A stretch of DNA of 32,785 bases. Origin: an uncultured Oscillospiraceae bacterium (GTDB lineage Bacteria > Bacillota > Clostridia > Oscillospirales > Oscillospiraceae). The first letter of the stretch is position 1. Each line of letters starts with the position of its first letter. Below, piece after piece: positions 22,632-30,941 of this stretch. Both the position numbers and the translations under genes were made by a program. The notes below the pieces were generated by a model. It was not told the origin of the DNA, ran no database searches, and was given only the letters and a program-made list of their open reading frames with translations. Location of the stretch: NCBI GenBank assembly GCA_947600025.1, contig CANQFY010000015.1:1-32785 (forward strand), written 5' to 3'.

Positions 22632-23642
22632 TTAACGGGTACTCTTGTCGTAGGGGACGCCCTCGGCCTTGGGGGCGCGGGACTTCTTGGAGGTGAAGGC
22701 CAGGACCACCAGGGTGATGATGAAGGGCAGCATCCGATAGATATTGGGGTTGATGCCGATGTCCCGGAGGAGGTACACCCCGTCGCCATTGATGTCGATG
22801 GTGGAATAGGCGGCGGCGATACACTTGCAGAAGCCGAAGAGGAAGGCCGCCAGGGCGGTGTTCAGGGGCTTCCAGTTGCCGAAGATCATCACGGCCAACG
22901 CCAGGAAGCCGAAGCCGGCCACATCGCCGTTGGACGAGCAGTTGGCGGTGGTCAGGGCGAAGGCAAAGCCGCCGATGCCCGCCAGGGCGCCGGAAATGGT
23001 GACGCCGGCATAGCGCATGACGTAGACGTTGATGCCCAGGGAATCCGCCGCCTGGGGATTTTCGCCGCAGGCCCGGAGCCGAAGGCCGAACTTGGTCTTA
23101 TACAGGATGATGGACAGCACCACATACAGCACGATGCAGATGTAGGTGGTCAGGTAGAATTTGTCCAGGAAGGTGCCGCCCAGGACGCCCAGCTCCGCCC
23201 CCCGATCAAAGCCCAGATCGGTCTTCTTGATCATGAACCAGGAGGCGGCGTCGCCGGTGAACATGCCCAGCACATTCTGGCTGGTGAGGATGTTGATGAA
23301 GAACAGCGTCAGGGCCGGGGCCAGCAGGTTCAGCGCGGTACCGCCAATAGTCTGATCCGCCCGGAGGTTGATGGCCGCGAAGGACAGCAGCAGGGAGAAC
23401 ACCGCGCCCATCAGGGCCGCGGCTCCCAGGGCCAGGAGCATGACCAGCTGGCCGCTGTCCTTGGTAAAGATCCCCGCCTCCTGGAGCAGATAGACCGTCA
23501 GCACGCCCACAAAAGCGCCCATGATCATAATGCCTTCCAGTGCCAGGTTAATGACGCCGCTGCGCTCCGCGAAGATGCCCGCCAGAGCCACAATGAGCAG
23601 CGGAATGGTGTAGATCAAAGTCTGCTGCAATAAGAATGTCAT
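22632..23642 (-). CDS. BMP-type nucleoside ABC transporter, permease 2 (NupQ-like)
   Basis: A 336-residue permease of the BPD_transp_2 type found in basic membrane protein (BMP)-dependent nucleoside importers (NupQ/YufQ-like). Features: QQTLIYTIPLLIVALAGIFAERSGVINLALEG at the N-terminus and LRACGENPQAADSLGINVYVMRY, the EAA-like coupling loop that contacts the ATPase. ATG at 23642 overlaps the stop of permease 1 by 4 bases (ATGA); the ORF track's 30 extra residues are inside that gene. Last transporter gene of the operon. By family knowledge the substrates are purine/pyrimidine nucleosides. Confidence 0.92.
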   Translation of the reverse strand: MTFLLQQTLIYTIPLLIVALAGIFAERSGVINLALEGIMIMGAFVGVLTVYLLQEAGIFTKDSGQLVMLLALGAAALMGAVFSLLLSFAAINLRADQTIGGTALNLLAPALTLFFINILTSQNVLGMFTGDAASWFMIKKTDLGFDRGAELGVLGGTFLDKFYLTTYICIVLYVVLSIILYKTKFGLRLRACGENPQAADSLGINVYVMRYAGVTISGALAGIGGFAFALTTANCSSNGDVAGFGFLALAVMIFGNWKPLNTALAAFLFGFCKCIAAAYSTIDINGDGVYLLRDIGINPNIYRMLPFIITLVVLAFTSKKSRAPKAEGVPYDKSTR

Positions 23643-24865
23643 TTTCCATTCTCCTTTCCGGTCTTCTCCCCGGCGGCAGCGGGAGCGGGGGCGGATTCCG
23701 TGGTCTTTTTCTTGCCCCGGCTGCTCAGCCACATTTTAATAATCAGGCTGAAGGAGCTGAGGTAGACGATGGCCGCGATAATGATGTCCGTGATGTACTC
23801 GTTGAAGGCCGTCAGGTTTTTCAGCTGGGTACCGCAAATGTTCAGCAGGGACATGAAGATGGCGGTGAAGATTACGCCGATGGGACTGTTTGCCGCCAGC
23901 AGGGCCACGGGAATACCGTTGAAGCCCACCGCCGGCAGGGACTGATAGGTGGACCAGAAGAACTCGGTGTTGCCGGAGAGCCAGTACAGCGCCGCGCCGG
24001 CGCCGGCCATGGAGCCGGCGATGGCCATGGACAGCACGATGTTCCGCTTATCGTTGATGCCGGCATACCGGGCGGCGTGGCGGTTGCTGCCGCAGGCCTT
24101 GAGCTCATAGCCCAGGGTAGTCTTATTCATCAGGATGTAGACGCCGATGGCGATGAGGATGGCCACCAGGATGCCGGCGTTGACCTGGGACTGGGGCAGC
24201 AGCTTGTCCAGACCCAGCTTGGCGGTGGCCACGCCGTTGGCCGCGGTGGGTTTGATGTAGCCCACCTTGCCCGCCTCGGCGCCGTTTTTCAGGTCGCTGA
24301 TATCAAAGAGGAAGGTGACCAGGTTCGCGGCGATCCAGTTGGTCATAATGCAGGCCAAAACCTCGTTGATGTTCCGGGTCGCCTTCAGGAAGCCGGGGAT
24401 CGCGCCCCAGATGGCGCCCGCCAGCATGCCAGCCAGCAGCGCCAGGGTCCAGACGATCCAGGAGGGGACCACGCTGGTGGGAATGGAGAGGGCCACGGTC
24501 AGGGAGGCCCAAGTGCCCATCAGGTACTGCCCCGGGGCGCCGATGTTGAACAGGCCCGTCTTGTTGGCAACCGCCACGGAAAGGCCCGTCATCAGCAGGG
24601 GGATGGCCCGGAAGAGCATATTGCCGATGCTGGTGGGGTTAAAGCCGAAGGACAGTTCGCCGGCGGCGTCCCGGCCGGTGCTGAACAGGCCCAGGAACAC
24701 CAGCGACACGCCTTCCAGTCCGCCCTTGGGGGAGATGCTCTCACTGGAGAAGGCCACGATCAGCACCAAAATGGAGCCGAAGACCAGGCCGATCAGAATA
24801 GAAAGGATGGAGGAAAGCACCGTCTTGGCGCCCTCCCGCTGGAGCAGAGGGGATTTTTGTTTCAT
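23639..24865 (-). CDS. BMP-type nucleoside ABC transporter, permease 1 (NupP-like)
   Basis: A 408-residue membrane permease of the same family as permease 2 (NupP/YufP-like). Features: [47 protein letters not shown], and the coupling loop [17 protein letters not shown]. The C-terminus carries a basic then Ala/Pro/Glu-rich hydrophilic tail after the last helix ([19 protein letters not shown]). ATG at 24865 follows AAGGAGGCGGCG, 14 bases after the ATPase stop, and its stop overlaps permease 2. It probably forms the heterodimeric membrane channel with permease 2. Confidence 0.92.
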   Translation of the reverse strand: MKQKSPLLQREGAKTVLSSILSILIGLVFGSILVLIVAFSSESISPKGGLEGVSLVFLGLFSTGRDAAGELSFGFNPTSIGNMLFRAIPLLMTGLSVAVANKTGLFNIGAPGQYLMGTWASLTVALSIPTSVVPSWIVWTLALLAGMLAGAIWGAIPGFLKATRNINEVLACIMTNWIAANLVTFLFDISDLKNGAEAGKVGYIKPTAANGVATAKLGLDKLLPQSQVNAGILVAILIAIGVYILMNKTTLGYELKACGSNRHAARYAGINDKRNIVLSMAIAGSMAGAGAALYWLSGNTEFFWSTYQSLPAVGFNGIPVALLAANSPIGVIFTAIFMSLLNICGTQLKNLTAFNEYITDIIIAAIVYLSSFSLIIKMWLSSRGKKKTTESAPAPAAAGEKTGKENGK

Positions 24866-24879
24866 TTTTCGCCGCCTCC

Positions 24880-26406
24880 TTACTTATCCCGCTTGGCGCC
24901 GGCCATATACAGGCCCAGCTCCGCCACGGTGGTCTTCTTGGGGTCCAACTCGCCCACGATCTCGCCCTCGTACATCACCAGGATCCGGTCGGACAGGTTC
25001 ATGACCTCGTCTAGCTCCAGGCTCACCAGGAGCACCGCCTTTCCGGCGTCCCGCTGGGCCACCAGTTGGGCGTGGATGTACTCGATGGCGCCCACGTCCA
25101 GGCCCCGGGTGGGCTGGACCGCGATGATCAGGGGATTCTCCCGGTCGATCTCCCGGCCGATGATGGCCTTCTGCTGGTTGCCGCCGGACATGCTCCGGGC
25201 AATGGTGACGGGCCCCTGGCCGGAGCGGACGTCGTACTGATCGATGATTTTTTCCGCGTAGGAGCGGACCGCGTCCCGCTTGATAAAGCCCATGGTCTGG
25301 AACCGGTCCTGCCGGAAGGTCTGGAGCACCAGGTTGTTTTCCAGGGTGTCGTCCAGCACCAGGCCGTGCTTGTGCCGGTCCTCGGGAATGTGGCTCATGC
25401 CGGCGTCGCTGCGGCGGCGGATGGTGGACTTGGAAATATCCACGCCGCAGAGAGTGACTTTCCCGGCGCTGGCCTTTTCCAGGCCCGTGATGCCGTAAAC
25501 CAGCTCGCTCTGGCCGTTGCCGTCAATGCCCGCGATGCACAGGATCTCCCCGGCGTGGGCCTGGAAGGAGACGCCCTTGACGGCGTTGTTCTTATGGACC
25601 TTGGAGGGAACCACTAGGCCCTGCACATCCAGAATGGTCTGGCCAGGATGGGCCTCTCCTTTCTGGACCTGGAGCTGCACCGGGCGGCCCACCATCATGT
25701 TGGACAGCTCCTGCTTGTTGGTGTCCTTGGTGTTCACGGTGCCCACATAGCGGCCCTTCCGCAGCACCGTCACCCGGTCGGACACGGCCATGATCTCGTT
25801 GAGCTTGTGGGTGATGAAGAGGATGGACTTGCCCTCCTTGGCGAAGCCCCGCATGATCTCCATCAGCTCGTCAATCTCCTGGGGGGTCAGCACGGCGGTG
25901 GGCTCGTCAAAGATGAGGATCTCGTTGTCCCGATAGAGCATCTTCAAAATCTCGGTGCGCTGCTGCATCCCCACGGAGATGTCCTCCACCTTGGCGTCCA
26001 GGTCCACGTTCAGGCCGTACTTTTGGGACAGGGCCTCCACCTTGGCCCGGGCGGCCTTCTTCTGAAGAAAGCCCAGCTTGGTATCCTCGGCGCCCAGGAT
26101 GATATTGTCCAGCACCGTGAATACCTCCACCAGCTTGAAGTGCTGATGGACCATGCCGATCTTCAGCGCGGTGGCGTCGTTGGGGTTGTTGATCTTGACC
26201 ACTTCGCCGTTTTTCTTGATGACGCCCTTTTCCGGCTGGTAAAGACCGAACAGGACGCTCATCAGGGTGGATTTCCCCGCGCCGTTTTCCCCCAGCAGCG
26301 CATGGATCTCCCCCCGGCGGAGCTGGAGGGTGATATCGTCGTTGGCGACGATACCGGGAAACTCTTTTCTGATGTTGAGCATTTCGATGATGTATTCCGA
26401 TTCCAT
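24880..26406 (-). CDS. BMP-type nucleoside ABC transporter, duplicated ATP-binding protein (NupO-like)
   Basis: A 508-residue protein with two fused ATPase domains, typical of sugar/nucleoside importers (NupO/YufO, RbsA type). N-terminal domain: Walker [10 protein letters not shown] (about 38-46), signature [11 protein letters not shown], Walker [12 protein letters not shown], switch His in ITHKL. C-terminal domain: the Walker A position reads GIDGNGQSE without the Lys, which is normal for this family, and the signature is [11 protein letters not shown]. The ATG follows GGGAGGGC. It is the first gene of the operon with two permeases, driven by a good promoter. In most such operons a BMP-family lipoprotein lies upstream; here tldE is upstream, so the binding protein must be encoded elsewhere. 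Confidence 0.95.
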   Translation of the reverse strand: MESEYIIEMLNIRKEFPGIVANDDITLQLRRGEIHALLGENGAGKSTLMSVLFGLYQPEKGVIKKNGEVVKINNPNDATALKIGMVHQHFKLVEVFTVLDNIILGAEDTKLGFLQKKAARAKVEALSQKYGLNVDLDAKVEDISVGMQQRTEILKMLYRDNEILIFDEPTAVLTPQEIDELMEIMRGFAKEGKSILFITHKLNEIMAVSDRVTVLRKGRYVGTVNTKDTNKQELSNMMVGRPVQLQVQKGEAHPGQTILDVQGLVVPSKVHKNNAVKGVSFQAHAGEILCIAGIDGNGQSELVYGITGLEKASAGKVTLCGVDISKSTIRRRSDAGMSHIPEDRHKHGLVLDDTLENNLVLQTFRQDRFQTMGFIKRDAVRSYAEKIIDQYDVRSGQGPVTIARSMSGGNQQKAIIGREIDRENPLIIAVQPTRGLDVGAIEYIHAQLVAQRDAGKAVLLVSLELDEVMNLSDRILVMYEGEIVGELDPKKTTVAELGLYMAGAKRDK

Positions 26407-26452
26407 CGAAGAAGCCCTCCCTTCCTCTTATTGATTGCAAATGGCTGTCCTT

Positions 26453-26481
26453 ATTATACAGCACCATCTGGGGAAAAGCAA
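26453..26481 (-). promoter_or_regulatory. Promoter of the nucleoside transporter operon
   Basis: Minus-strand TTGCTT (26476-26481) - 17 bases - TATAAT (26453-26458), about 47 bases before the ATPase start. TTGCAAATGG occurs just downstream of it on the plus strand (26435-26444); the same 10-mer lies in the ABC exporter leader at 19704-19713, and in both cases it lies between the promoter and the gene. Confidence 0.78.
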
Positions 26482-26621
26482 GACAAAATAACAAAAATTC
26501 CTACACTTTTCAACGAAAAATATAGCAAAATCTCCAATCTTCTTTCCCGCTCCAACCCGGTTCCTCCGCAGGTTGAACAAATTCTTCCAAAAATCGAAGG
26601 GACGGATCATGACATTTAAAA

Positions 26622-26655
26622 ATTCGGCCGGAAAGCAAACGCTTTCCAGCCGAAT
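26622..26655 (-). terminator. Rho-independent terminator of tldD-tldE
   Basis: On the minus strand ATTCGGCTGGAAAGC-GTTT-GCTTTCCGGCCGAAT (15 bp with one wobble) is followed by TTTTTAAATG. It ends the tldDE transcript, 21 bases after the tldE stop. Confidence 0.88.
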
Positions 26656-26676
26656 CGAATTAAAACAGGAAGGAGC

Positions 26677-28023
26677 TTATTTCCCGCTGACGGTGAGGCC
26701 CTCCACCAGAACGGCAGGGGCACAGAAGGCGGTCATGCCCATGCCTCTGGGGGGCTTGACGGTGTCAGAAAGAGCGGTGATGTTTTTCAGCAGGTCGTAG
26801 AAGTTCCCAGCCACGGTAAAGCTCTTGACATGGCTGGTCTTCTTCCCGCCCTCGATCAAAAAGCCCGCGCTTTGCAAGGAGAAGTCCCCGGAAACGGCGT
26901 TGGCCCCTGCGTGGAGACCACCCAGCGAGTTGATATACACGCCGGTGCCCGCCTTTTCCAGCAGCTGCTCCTCAGTCAGATCCCCGGGGGCCAGGTACAT
27001 GGTGAAGGGCCGGATGTCCACGGAGGCGGCGTAGCCGCCCTTGAAGGCGTTGCCGGTGGTCTCCACCCCCGCCTGATGGGCGGTCTTCAGATTGTAGAGC
27101 AGGGTTTTCAGAACGCCCTTTTCAATGATGTTCTTGGTGTAGGTGGGGCAGCCCTCGGCGTCGAAGGGCATGGGCATGGCGCTGTCCGGGTAGAACGGAT
27201 CGTCCACCAGGGTCACCATAGGCGCGGCCACCGTCTGGCCCTCCTGCCCCTTCATCCGGGTCAGGCCCCGCAGAGCGCTCTCGGAGGAGAAGACGGAGGA
27301 GAAAGTCGCCAGCAGGCTCGCCATGGCCTGGGGGGCGAAGACCACGGGATAGGCCCCGGTGGGGGCGGGCTCGCCGCCCAGCTCGTCGATGGCGTCGGAC
27401 ACGGCCTTGGCAACCATTTCATCGGTGTTGATGGCGGAAAGCTGCCCGTGCTTCATTTCAAAGGCGTTGGACATTTCCCCGTTCTCCTTCACCACCGCTA
27501 CGGCGGCGATGCCGGCCCCGGCATGGGTATAGGTCAGATCCAGGCCCTTGGAATTGCGGATGGCGATGGTCATTTTCTCCCGGTAGACCTCGGCGGCGCT
27601 GCCGTCGATGACCTTCTCATTGGCGGCGTAGAGCTTATCCACCACCGCCAGGGCAGTAGAGACCATCTCCTCCGTCTCCGGCAGGGGGTACTCCTGCGCT
27701 TTCAACTGGGCATACTCCTTGCCCCCCTCGCAGAGGAACACCGGCTCCTCGGATTCCAGGCTCCGGGCATTTTCCACGGCCCGCTCCACCAGGGAAAGGG
27801 CCTCCTCCGCGCTGAGCGCCTCGGTGGAGGCGTAGCCCATTTTCCCGTTCACGATGCAGCGGAAGCAGACGCCGCCATCATTGGAGGAGGAGAACTCATT
27901 GATCTCCCGCTGGAAGGTGCCCACGGAGGTGCTCTCCGAAGCCCGGTAGTACAGCTCGTACTCAGTCAGGCCCTCGGCCTGGGCCCGGTCCACAACGATT
28001 TGTTGAAATTCATGGTACGTCAT
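26677..28023 (-). CDS. tldE: TldE/PmbA subunit of the TldD-TldE metalloprotease
   Basis: A 448-residue protein of the PmbA/TldD family. It lacks the HExxxH zinc motif seen in its upstream partner, so it is the non-catalytic TldE (PmbA) subunit. N-terminal stretch: LTEYELYYRASESTSVGTFQREINEF. C-terminal family features: KGVLKTLLYNLKTAHQAGVETTGNAFK and SLGGLHAGANAVSGDFSLQSAGFLIEGG. TldD-TldE heterodimers trim unfolded or modified peptides in a cavity, for example leader removal from microcin B17, and antitoxin degradation in Escherichia coli. No peptide substrate gene is visible here. ATG at 28023 follows AAGGAGG, 12 bases after the tldD stop, so the two genes form an operon. Confidence 0.94.
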   Translation of the reverse strand: MTYHEFQQIVVDRAQAEGLTEYELYYRASESTSVGTFQREINEFSSSNDGGVCFRCIVNGKMGYASTEALSAEEALSLVERAVENARSLESEEPVFLCEGGKEYAQLKAQEYPLPETEEMVSTALAVVDKLYAANEKVIDGSAAEVYREKMTIAIRNSKGLDLTYTHAGAGIAAVAVVKENGEMSNAFEMKHGQLSAINTDEMVAKAVSDAIDELGGEPAPTGAYPVVFAPQAMASLLATFSSVFSSESALRGLTRMKGQEGQTVAAPMVTLVDDPFYPDSAMPMPFDAEGCPTYTKNIIEKGVLKTLLYNLKTAHQAGVETTGNAFKGGYAASVDIRPFTMYLAPGDLTEEQLLEKAGTGVYINSLGGLHAGANAVSGDFSLQSAGFLIEGGKKTSHVKSFTVAGNFYDLLKNITALSDTVKPPRGMGMTAFCAPAVLVEGLTVSGK

Positions 28024-28035
28024 AGCGATTCCTCC

Positions 28036-29415
28036 TTATCTGCCGCCTACGGTGATTGCCTTCACCCGGATCAGGGGCTGGCCCACGTTGGTGGGGATGG
28101 AGCCGCTGGACGCGCCGCACATTCCCTGGGCCATGTCCATATCCGTGCCCACCATGTCGATATTCTGGATCACGTCGGAGCCCTTGCCCACCAGGCTGGC
28201 GCCACGGACCGGTTCGCAGATCTTGCCGTTACGGATCAGGTAGCCCTCGTTGACGGCAAAGTTGAACTCGCCGGTGGCGGGGTTCACGGAGCCGCCGCCC
28301 ATGCTCTTGGCGTACAGGCCAAACTCGATAGAGGAAATAATGTCTTCGTTCTTATCCTCCCCGGCGGCGATATAGGTGTTGGTCATCCGGGAGGTGGGGG
28401 TGTAGCTGTAGCTCTGGCGGCGGGAGCTGCCGGTGGAGGCCAGGCCCATCCGACGGCCGTTGAATTTGTCGATCATATAGGTTTTCAGGACGCCCTTTTC
28501 AATGAGGACGTTCTTCTGGGCCGGCGTGCCCTCGTCGTCGATGTTGATGGAGCCCCAGGCCCCGGGGATGGTGCCGTCGTCAATGGCGGTGACCTTTTCG
28601 TTGGCGATCTTCTGGCCCAGCTTCCCGGAGAATTGGGAGAGGCCGAAGGCCACGGAGGAGGCCTCCAGGGAGTGGCCGCAGGCCTCGTGGAAGATCACGC
28701 CGCCAAAGCCGTTCTCAATGGCCACGGGCATGACCCCCGCCGGGCAGTATCCCGCCCCGGCCATGGTGACGGCCTGCTGGGCAGCGGCTTTGCCCACGGC
28801 CACGGGGTCAATAAACTCAAACATCTCCATGCCCATCCGCCGTCCGGGGGAGCAGGAGCCGGTCTGGGCGCCCTTGCCCTGGTCCGCCACGGCGGTCACG
28901 GCGATCCGGGTGCGGATCTGCCGGTCCTGGGCGACAAAGCCCTCGGTGCTGGCGATCAGAATCCGGTGATCCACATCCAGCAGCGTGCCGGTGACCTGCT
29001 GGACGTCGGAAGAATACTCCTGGGCGGCAAAGTAGCCGGCCTTCAGCACATCGATCTTCTCCCGGTTAGAGGCCGAGGAGGGCACGATCTTTACCGGGTG
29101 GATGTCCCCAAATGTCCGCTCCCGAAGGACGATCTCCATGGCCGCCGTACCCTGGCCCAGGGCCTCCGCCGCCTGCCGGGCGCAGCGGATCAGGCCGGAC
29201 TCGCTGGTGTCCACAGTGGAGGCCATGACGCTCCTCAGCCCCTTGTACACCCGGACGGAGGCGCCGGCAATTACCCCGTCCTGAATGGAATCCACTTTTC
29301 CGGCGATCATGCGAATATTGTGATTGACGGTGTTTTCCGCGAAAAGCTCCGCGTAGTCCCCGCCGGTGGAGACCGCTTCCCGCAAAACACGCTGGCAAAT
29401 TTCTCTTGAAATCAT
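28036..29415 (-). CDS. tldD: TldD catalytic subunit of the TldD-TldE metalloprotease
   Basis: A 459-residue zinc metalloprotease subunit. The zinc and catalytic motif HEACGH (HExxxH, about 240-246) is intact, and the third ligand candidate is the Cys in MCGASSGSIPTNVGQP near the C-terminus (about 432). N-terminal features ICQRVLREAVSTGGDYAELFAE match the family, as does RRQSYSYTPTSRMTNTYIAAG. With TldE it degrades or trims extended peptides inside a closed chamber in the cytoplasm. ATG at 29415 after AAAGGAGAGC is preferred to the track start at 29511, whose extra codons cover the promoter region. First gene of tldD-tldE. Confidence 0.95.
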   Translation of the reverse strand: MISREICQRVLREAVSTGGDYAELFAENTVNHNIRMIAGKVDSIQDGVIAGASVRVYKGLRSVMASTVDTSESGLIRCARQAAEALGQGTAAMEIVLRERTFGDIHPVKIVPSSASNREKIDVLKAGYFAAQEYSSDVQQVTGTLLDVDHRILIASTEGFVAQDRQIRTRIAVTAVADQGKGAQTGSCSPGRRMGMEMFEFIDPVAVGKAAAQQAVTMAGAGYCPAGVMPVAIENGFGGVIFHEACGHSLEASSVAFGLSQFSGKLGQKIANEKVTAIDDGTIPGAWGSINIDDEGTPAQKNVLIEKGVLKTYMIDKFNGRRMGLASTGSSRRQSYSYTPTSRMTNTYIAAGEDKNEDIISSIEFGLYAKSMGGGSVNPATGEFNFAVNEGYLIRNGKICEPVRGASLVGKGSDVIQNIDMVGTDMDMAQGMCGASSGSIPTNVGQPLIRVKAITVGGR

Positions 29416-29450
29416 GGACAGCTCTCCTTTGGAAAAAAATGGATAGGGAT

Positions 29451-29479
29451 AGTATACCACCGCTTCGTTGCGATTGCAA
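29451..29479 (-). promoter_or_regulatory. Promoter of tldD-tldE
   Basis: Minus-strand TTGCAA (29474-29479) - 17 bases - TATACT (29451-29456). GTTGC-AATC-GCAAC, a 5-base inverted repeat, overlaps the -35 box and might be a regulator site. Shares TTGCAAT and GTATACT with the ppdK and NCS2 promoters. Confidence 0.78.
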
Positions 29480-29487
29480 CAGTTTTC

Positions 29488-29512
29488 CGAAAAAACGGCA
29501 TTTCGCCGCAAA
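29488..29512 (-). terminator. Short terminator of the ADH-ALDH operon
   Basis: On the minus strand CGGC-GAAAT-GCCG is followed by TTTTTT, about 55 bases after the ALDH stop. The stem is short (4-5 bp) but the U-tract is good. Confidence 0.5.
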
Positions 29513-29560
29513 GCCTTTCCCCCGCGAGGGCCCCCCCTGTGCAGTTTGCCGGGGCGGAAG

Positions 29561-30940
29561 CTACCGGAGAAAGAAGCGAATCAGCTTGCCATAGAATTTT
29601 TTGTAGGGCCGGTAGCGCATGGGCAGATCCAGCCAGGTCTTCTTGTCCACAATGCTCTTGAAATGGGTGAAGGCCTCGAAGCCCGCCTTGCCGTGATAGC
29701 AGCCCATGCCGCTCTCCCCGAAGCCGCCGAAGGGCATCTGGGTGGTGGCCAAGTGGATCACCACGTCGTTGATACAGCCTCCGCCGAAGCCGCACCGGGC
29801 CATGACCTCTCTGGCCTGGGCTGCGTCCTCAGTAAAGTAGTACAGCGCCAGAGGATGGGGCCGGGCATGGATTTGGGAAACGGCCTCCTCCAAATCTCGG
29901 TAGGTCAGCACCGGCAAAATGGGTCCAAATATCTCCTGGCCCATGGACGGATGGGACCAGTCCACCCCGGTCAGCACCGTGGGGGTGATTCGGCAGCTTT
30001 CTCGATCTGTCTCCCCGCCGTGGACCGTCTTTTCCGGGTCCAGCAGGCCCAGGAGCCGGTTAAAGTGCTTTTCGTTGATGATCCGGCCATAGGTCGGGTC
30101 CTTGAGGGGCCGGGAACCGTACTGGCGGAGGATCTCCTTTTTCAGCTCCGCCACCAGGGCGTCCTTCACGGCCTCGTCGCAGAGGACATAGTCCGGAGCC
30201 ACACAGGTCTGGCCGCAGTTGAGGAATTTTCCGAAGACGATCCGCCGGGCGGCCAGGGGTAGATTGGCGGTCTTATCCACAATGCAGGGGCTCTTGCCCC
30301 CCAATTCCAGAGTCACGGGGGTCAGGTTTGCCGCGGCCTTGGCCATCACTTCCCTGCCCACCGTCTGGCTGCCGGTGAAGAAAATATAGTCAAAACGCTC
30401 CGACAGCAGGCTCTTGTTCTCTTCCCGGCCTCCGGTAACCACCGTCACATACTCCGGGTCGAAGGTGTCGGCGATCAGGCTTTTCAGCACCTCGGCGGTG
30501 TGAGGGGCGTAGGCGCTGGGCTTGAGGATGGCGGTGTTCCCGGCGGCAATGGCGTCGATCAGAGGGTCCAGGGTCAGAAGCAGGGGGTAGTTCCAGGGAC
30601 TCATGATCAGGCACACCCCGTAAGGGGACGGCAGGCGGTAGCTTTTCGCCGCAAACTGGGCCAGAGGCGTGGGGACAGTCCGGGGCTTGGCAAACCGGCG
30701 CAGATGCTTGCGTTGATAGCTCAACTCGCTGAGAACCATACCGGTCTCGCTGAAATAGCTTTCAAAGGCGCACTTCCCCAGGTCCTGCTCCAGGGCCCGG
30801 TTGATCTCCGCCTCCCGGTTCCGAATCGCCCGGCGCAACGCGTCCAGCGCCTGCTCCCGGCGGCCCAGATCCAGAGTCGCGCCAGTGCGGAACCAGGCCC
30901 GCTGGGCCTCCACCAATCGGGAAATTTCTTGCTGCTCCAT
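29561..30940 (-). CDS. Aldehyde dehydrogenase family protein (class 3/fatty-aldehyde type)
   Basis: A 459-residue NAD(P)-dependent aldehyde dehydrogenase, shorter than the roughly 490-residue classical type and matching the class 3/fatty aldehyde (YwdH, ALDH3) branch. Visible: SPYGVCLIMSPWNYPLLL, FTGSQTVGREVMAKAAANLTPVTLELGGKSP with the catalytic Glu (about 210), the catalytic Cys in FLNCGQTCVAPDY (about 245), and EIFGPILPVL. The C-terminus is basic and hydrophobic (YKKFYGKLIRFFLR), like the membrane-associating tail of ALDH3 enzymes. The ATG lies one base after the stop of the alcohol dehydrogenase gene, with GGAGGAATAAC inside that gene, so the two are tightly coupled. Together they would convert alcohol to aldehyde to acid, or the reverse, on an undetermined substrate. 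Confidence 0.94.
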   Translation of the reverse strand: MEQQEISRLVEAQRAWFRTGATLDLGRREQALDALRRAIRNREAEINRALEQDLGKCAFESYFSETGMVLSELSYQRKHLRRFAKPRTVPTPLAQFAAKSYRLPSPYGVCLIMSPWNYPLLLTLDPLIDAIAAGNTAILKPSAYAPHTAEVLKSLIADTFDPEYVTVVTGGREENKSLLSERFDYIFFTGSQTVGREVMAKAAANLTPVTLELGGKSPCIVDKTANLPLAARRIVFGKFLNCGQTCVAPDYVLCDEAVKDALVAELKKEILRQYGSRPLKDPTYGRIINEKHFNRLLGLLDPEKTVHGGETDRESCRITPTVLTGVDWSHPSMGQEIFGPILPVLTYRDLEEAVSQIHARPHPLALYYFTEDAAQAREVMARCGFGGGCINDVVIHLATTQMPFGGFGESGMGCYHGKAGFEAFTHFKSIVDKKTWLDLPMRYRPYKKFYGKLIRFFLR

Positions 30941-30941
30941 G

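Noticed and set aside
23636-25240. 534-residue plus-strand ORF across the nucleoside permeases
   Set aside because: Antisense shadow, Gln/Gly/His-rich, no start signal.
26830-29409. 859-residue plus-strand ORF across tldE and tldD
   Set aside because: It is antisense to two well-recognised genes, very rich in Gly/His/Val/Leu from codon mirroring, with no ribosome site or family motif.
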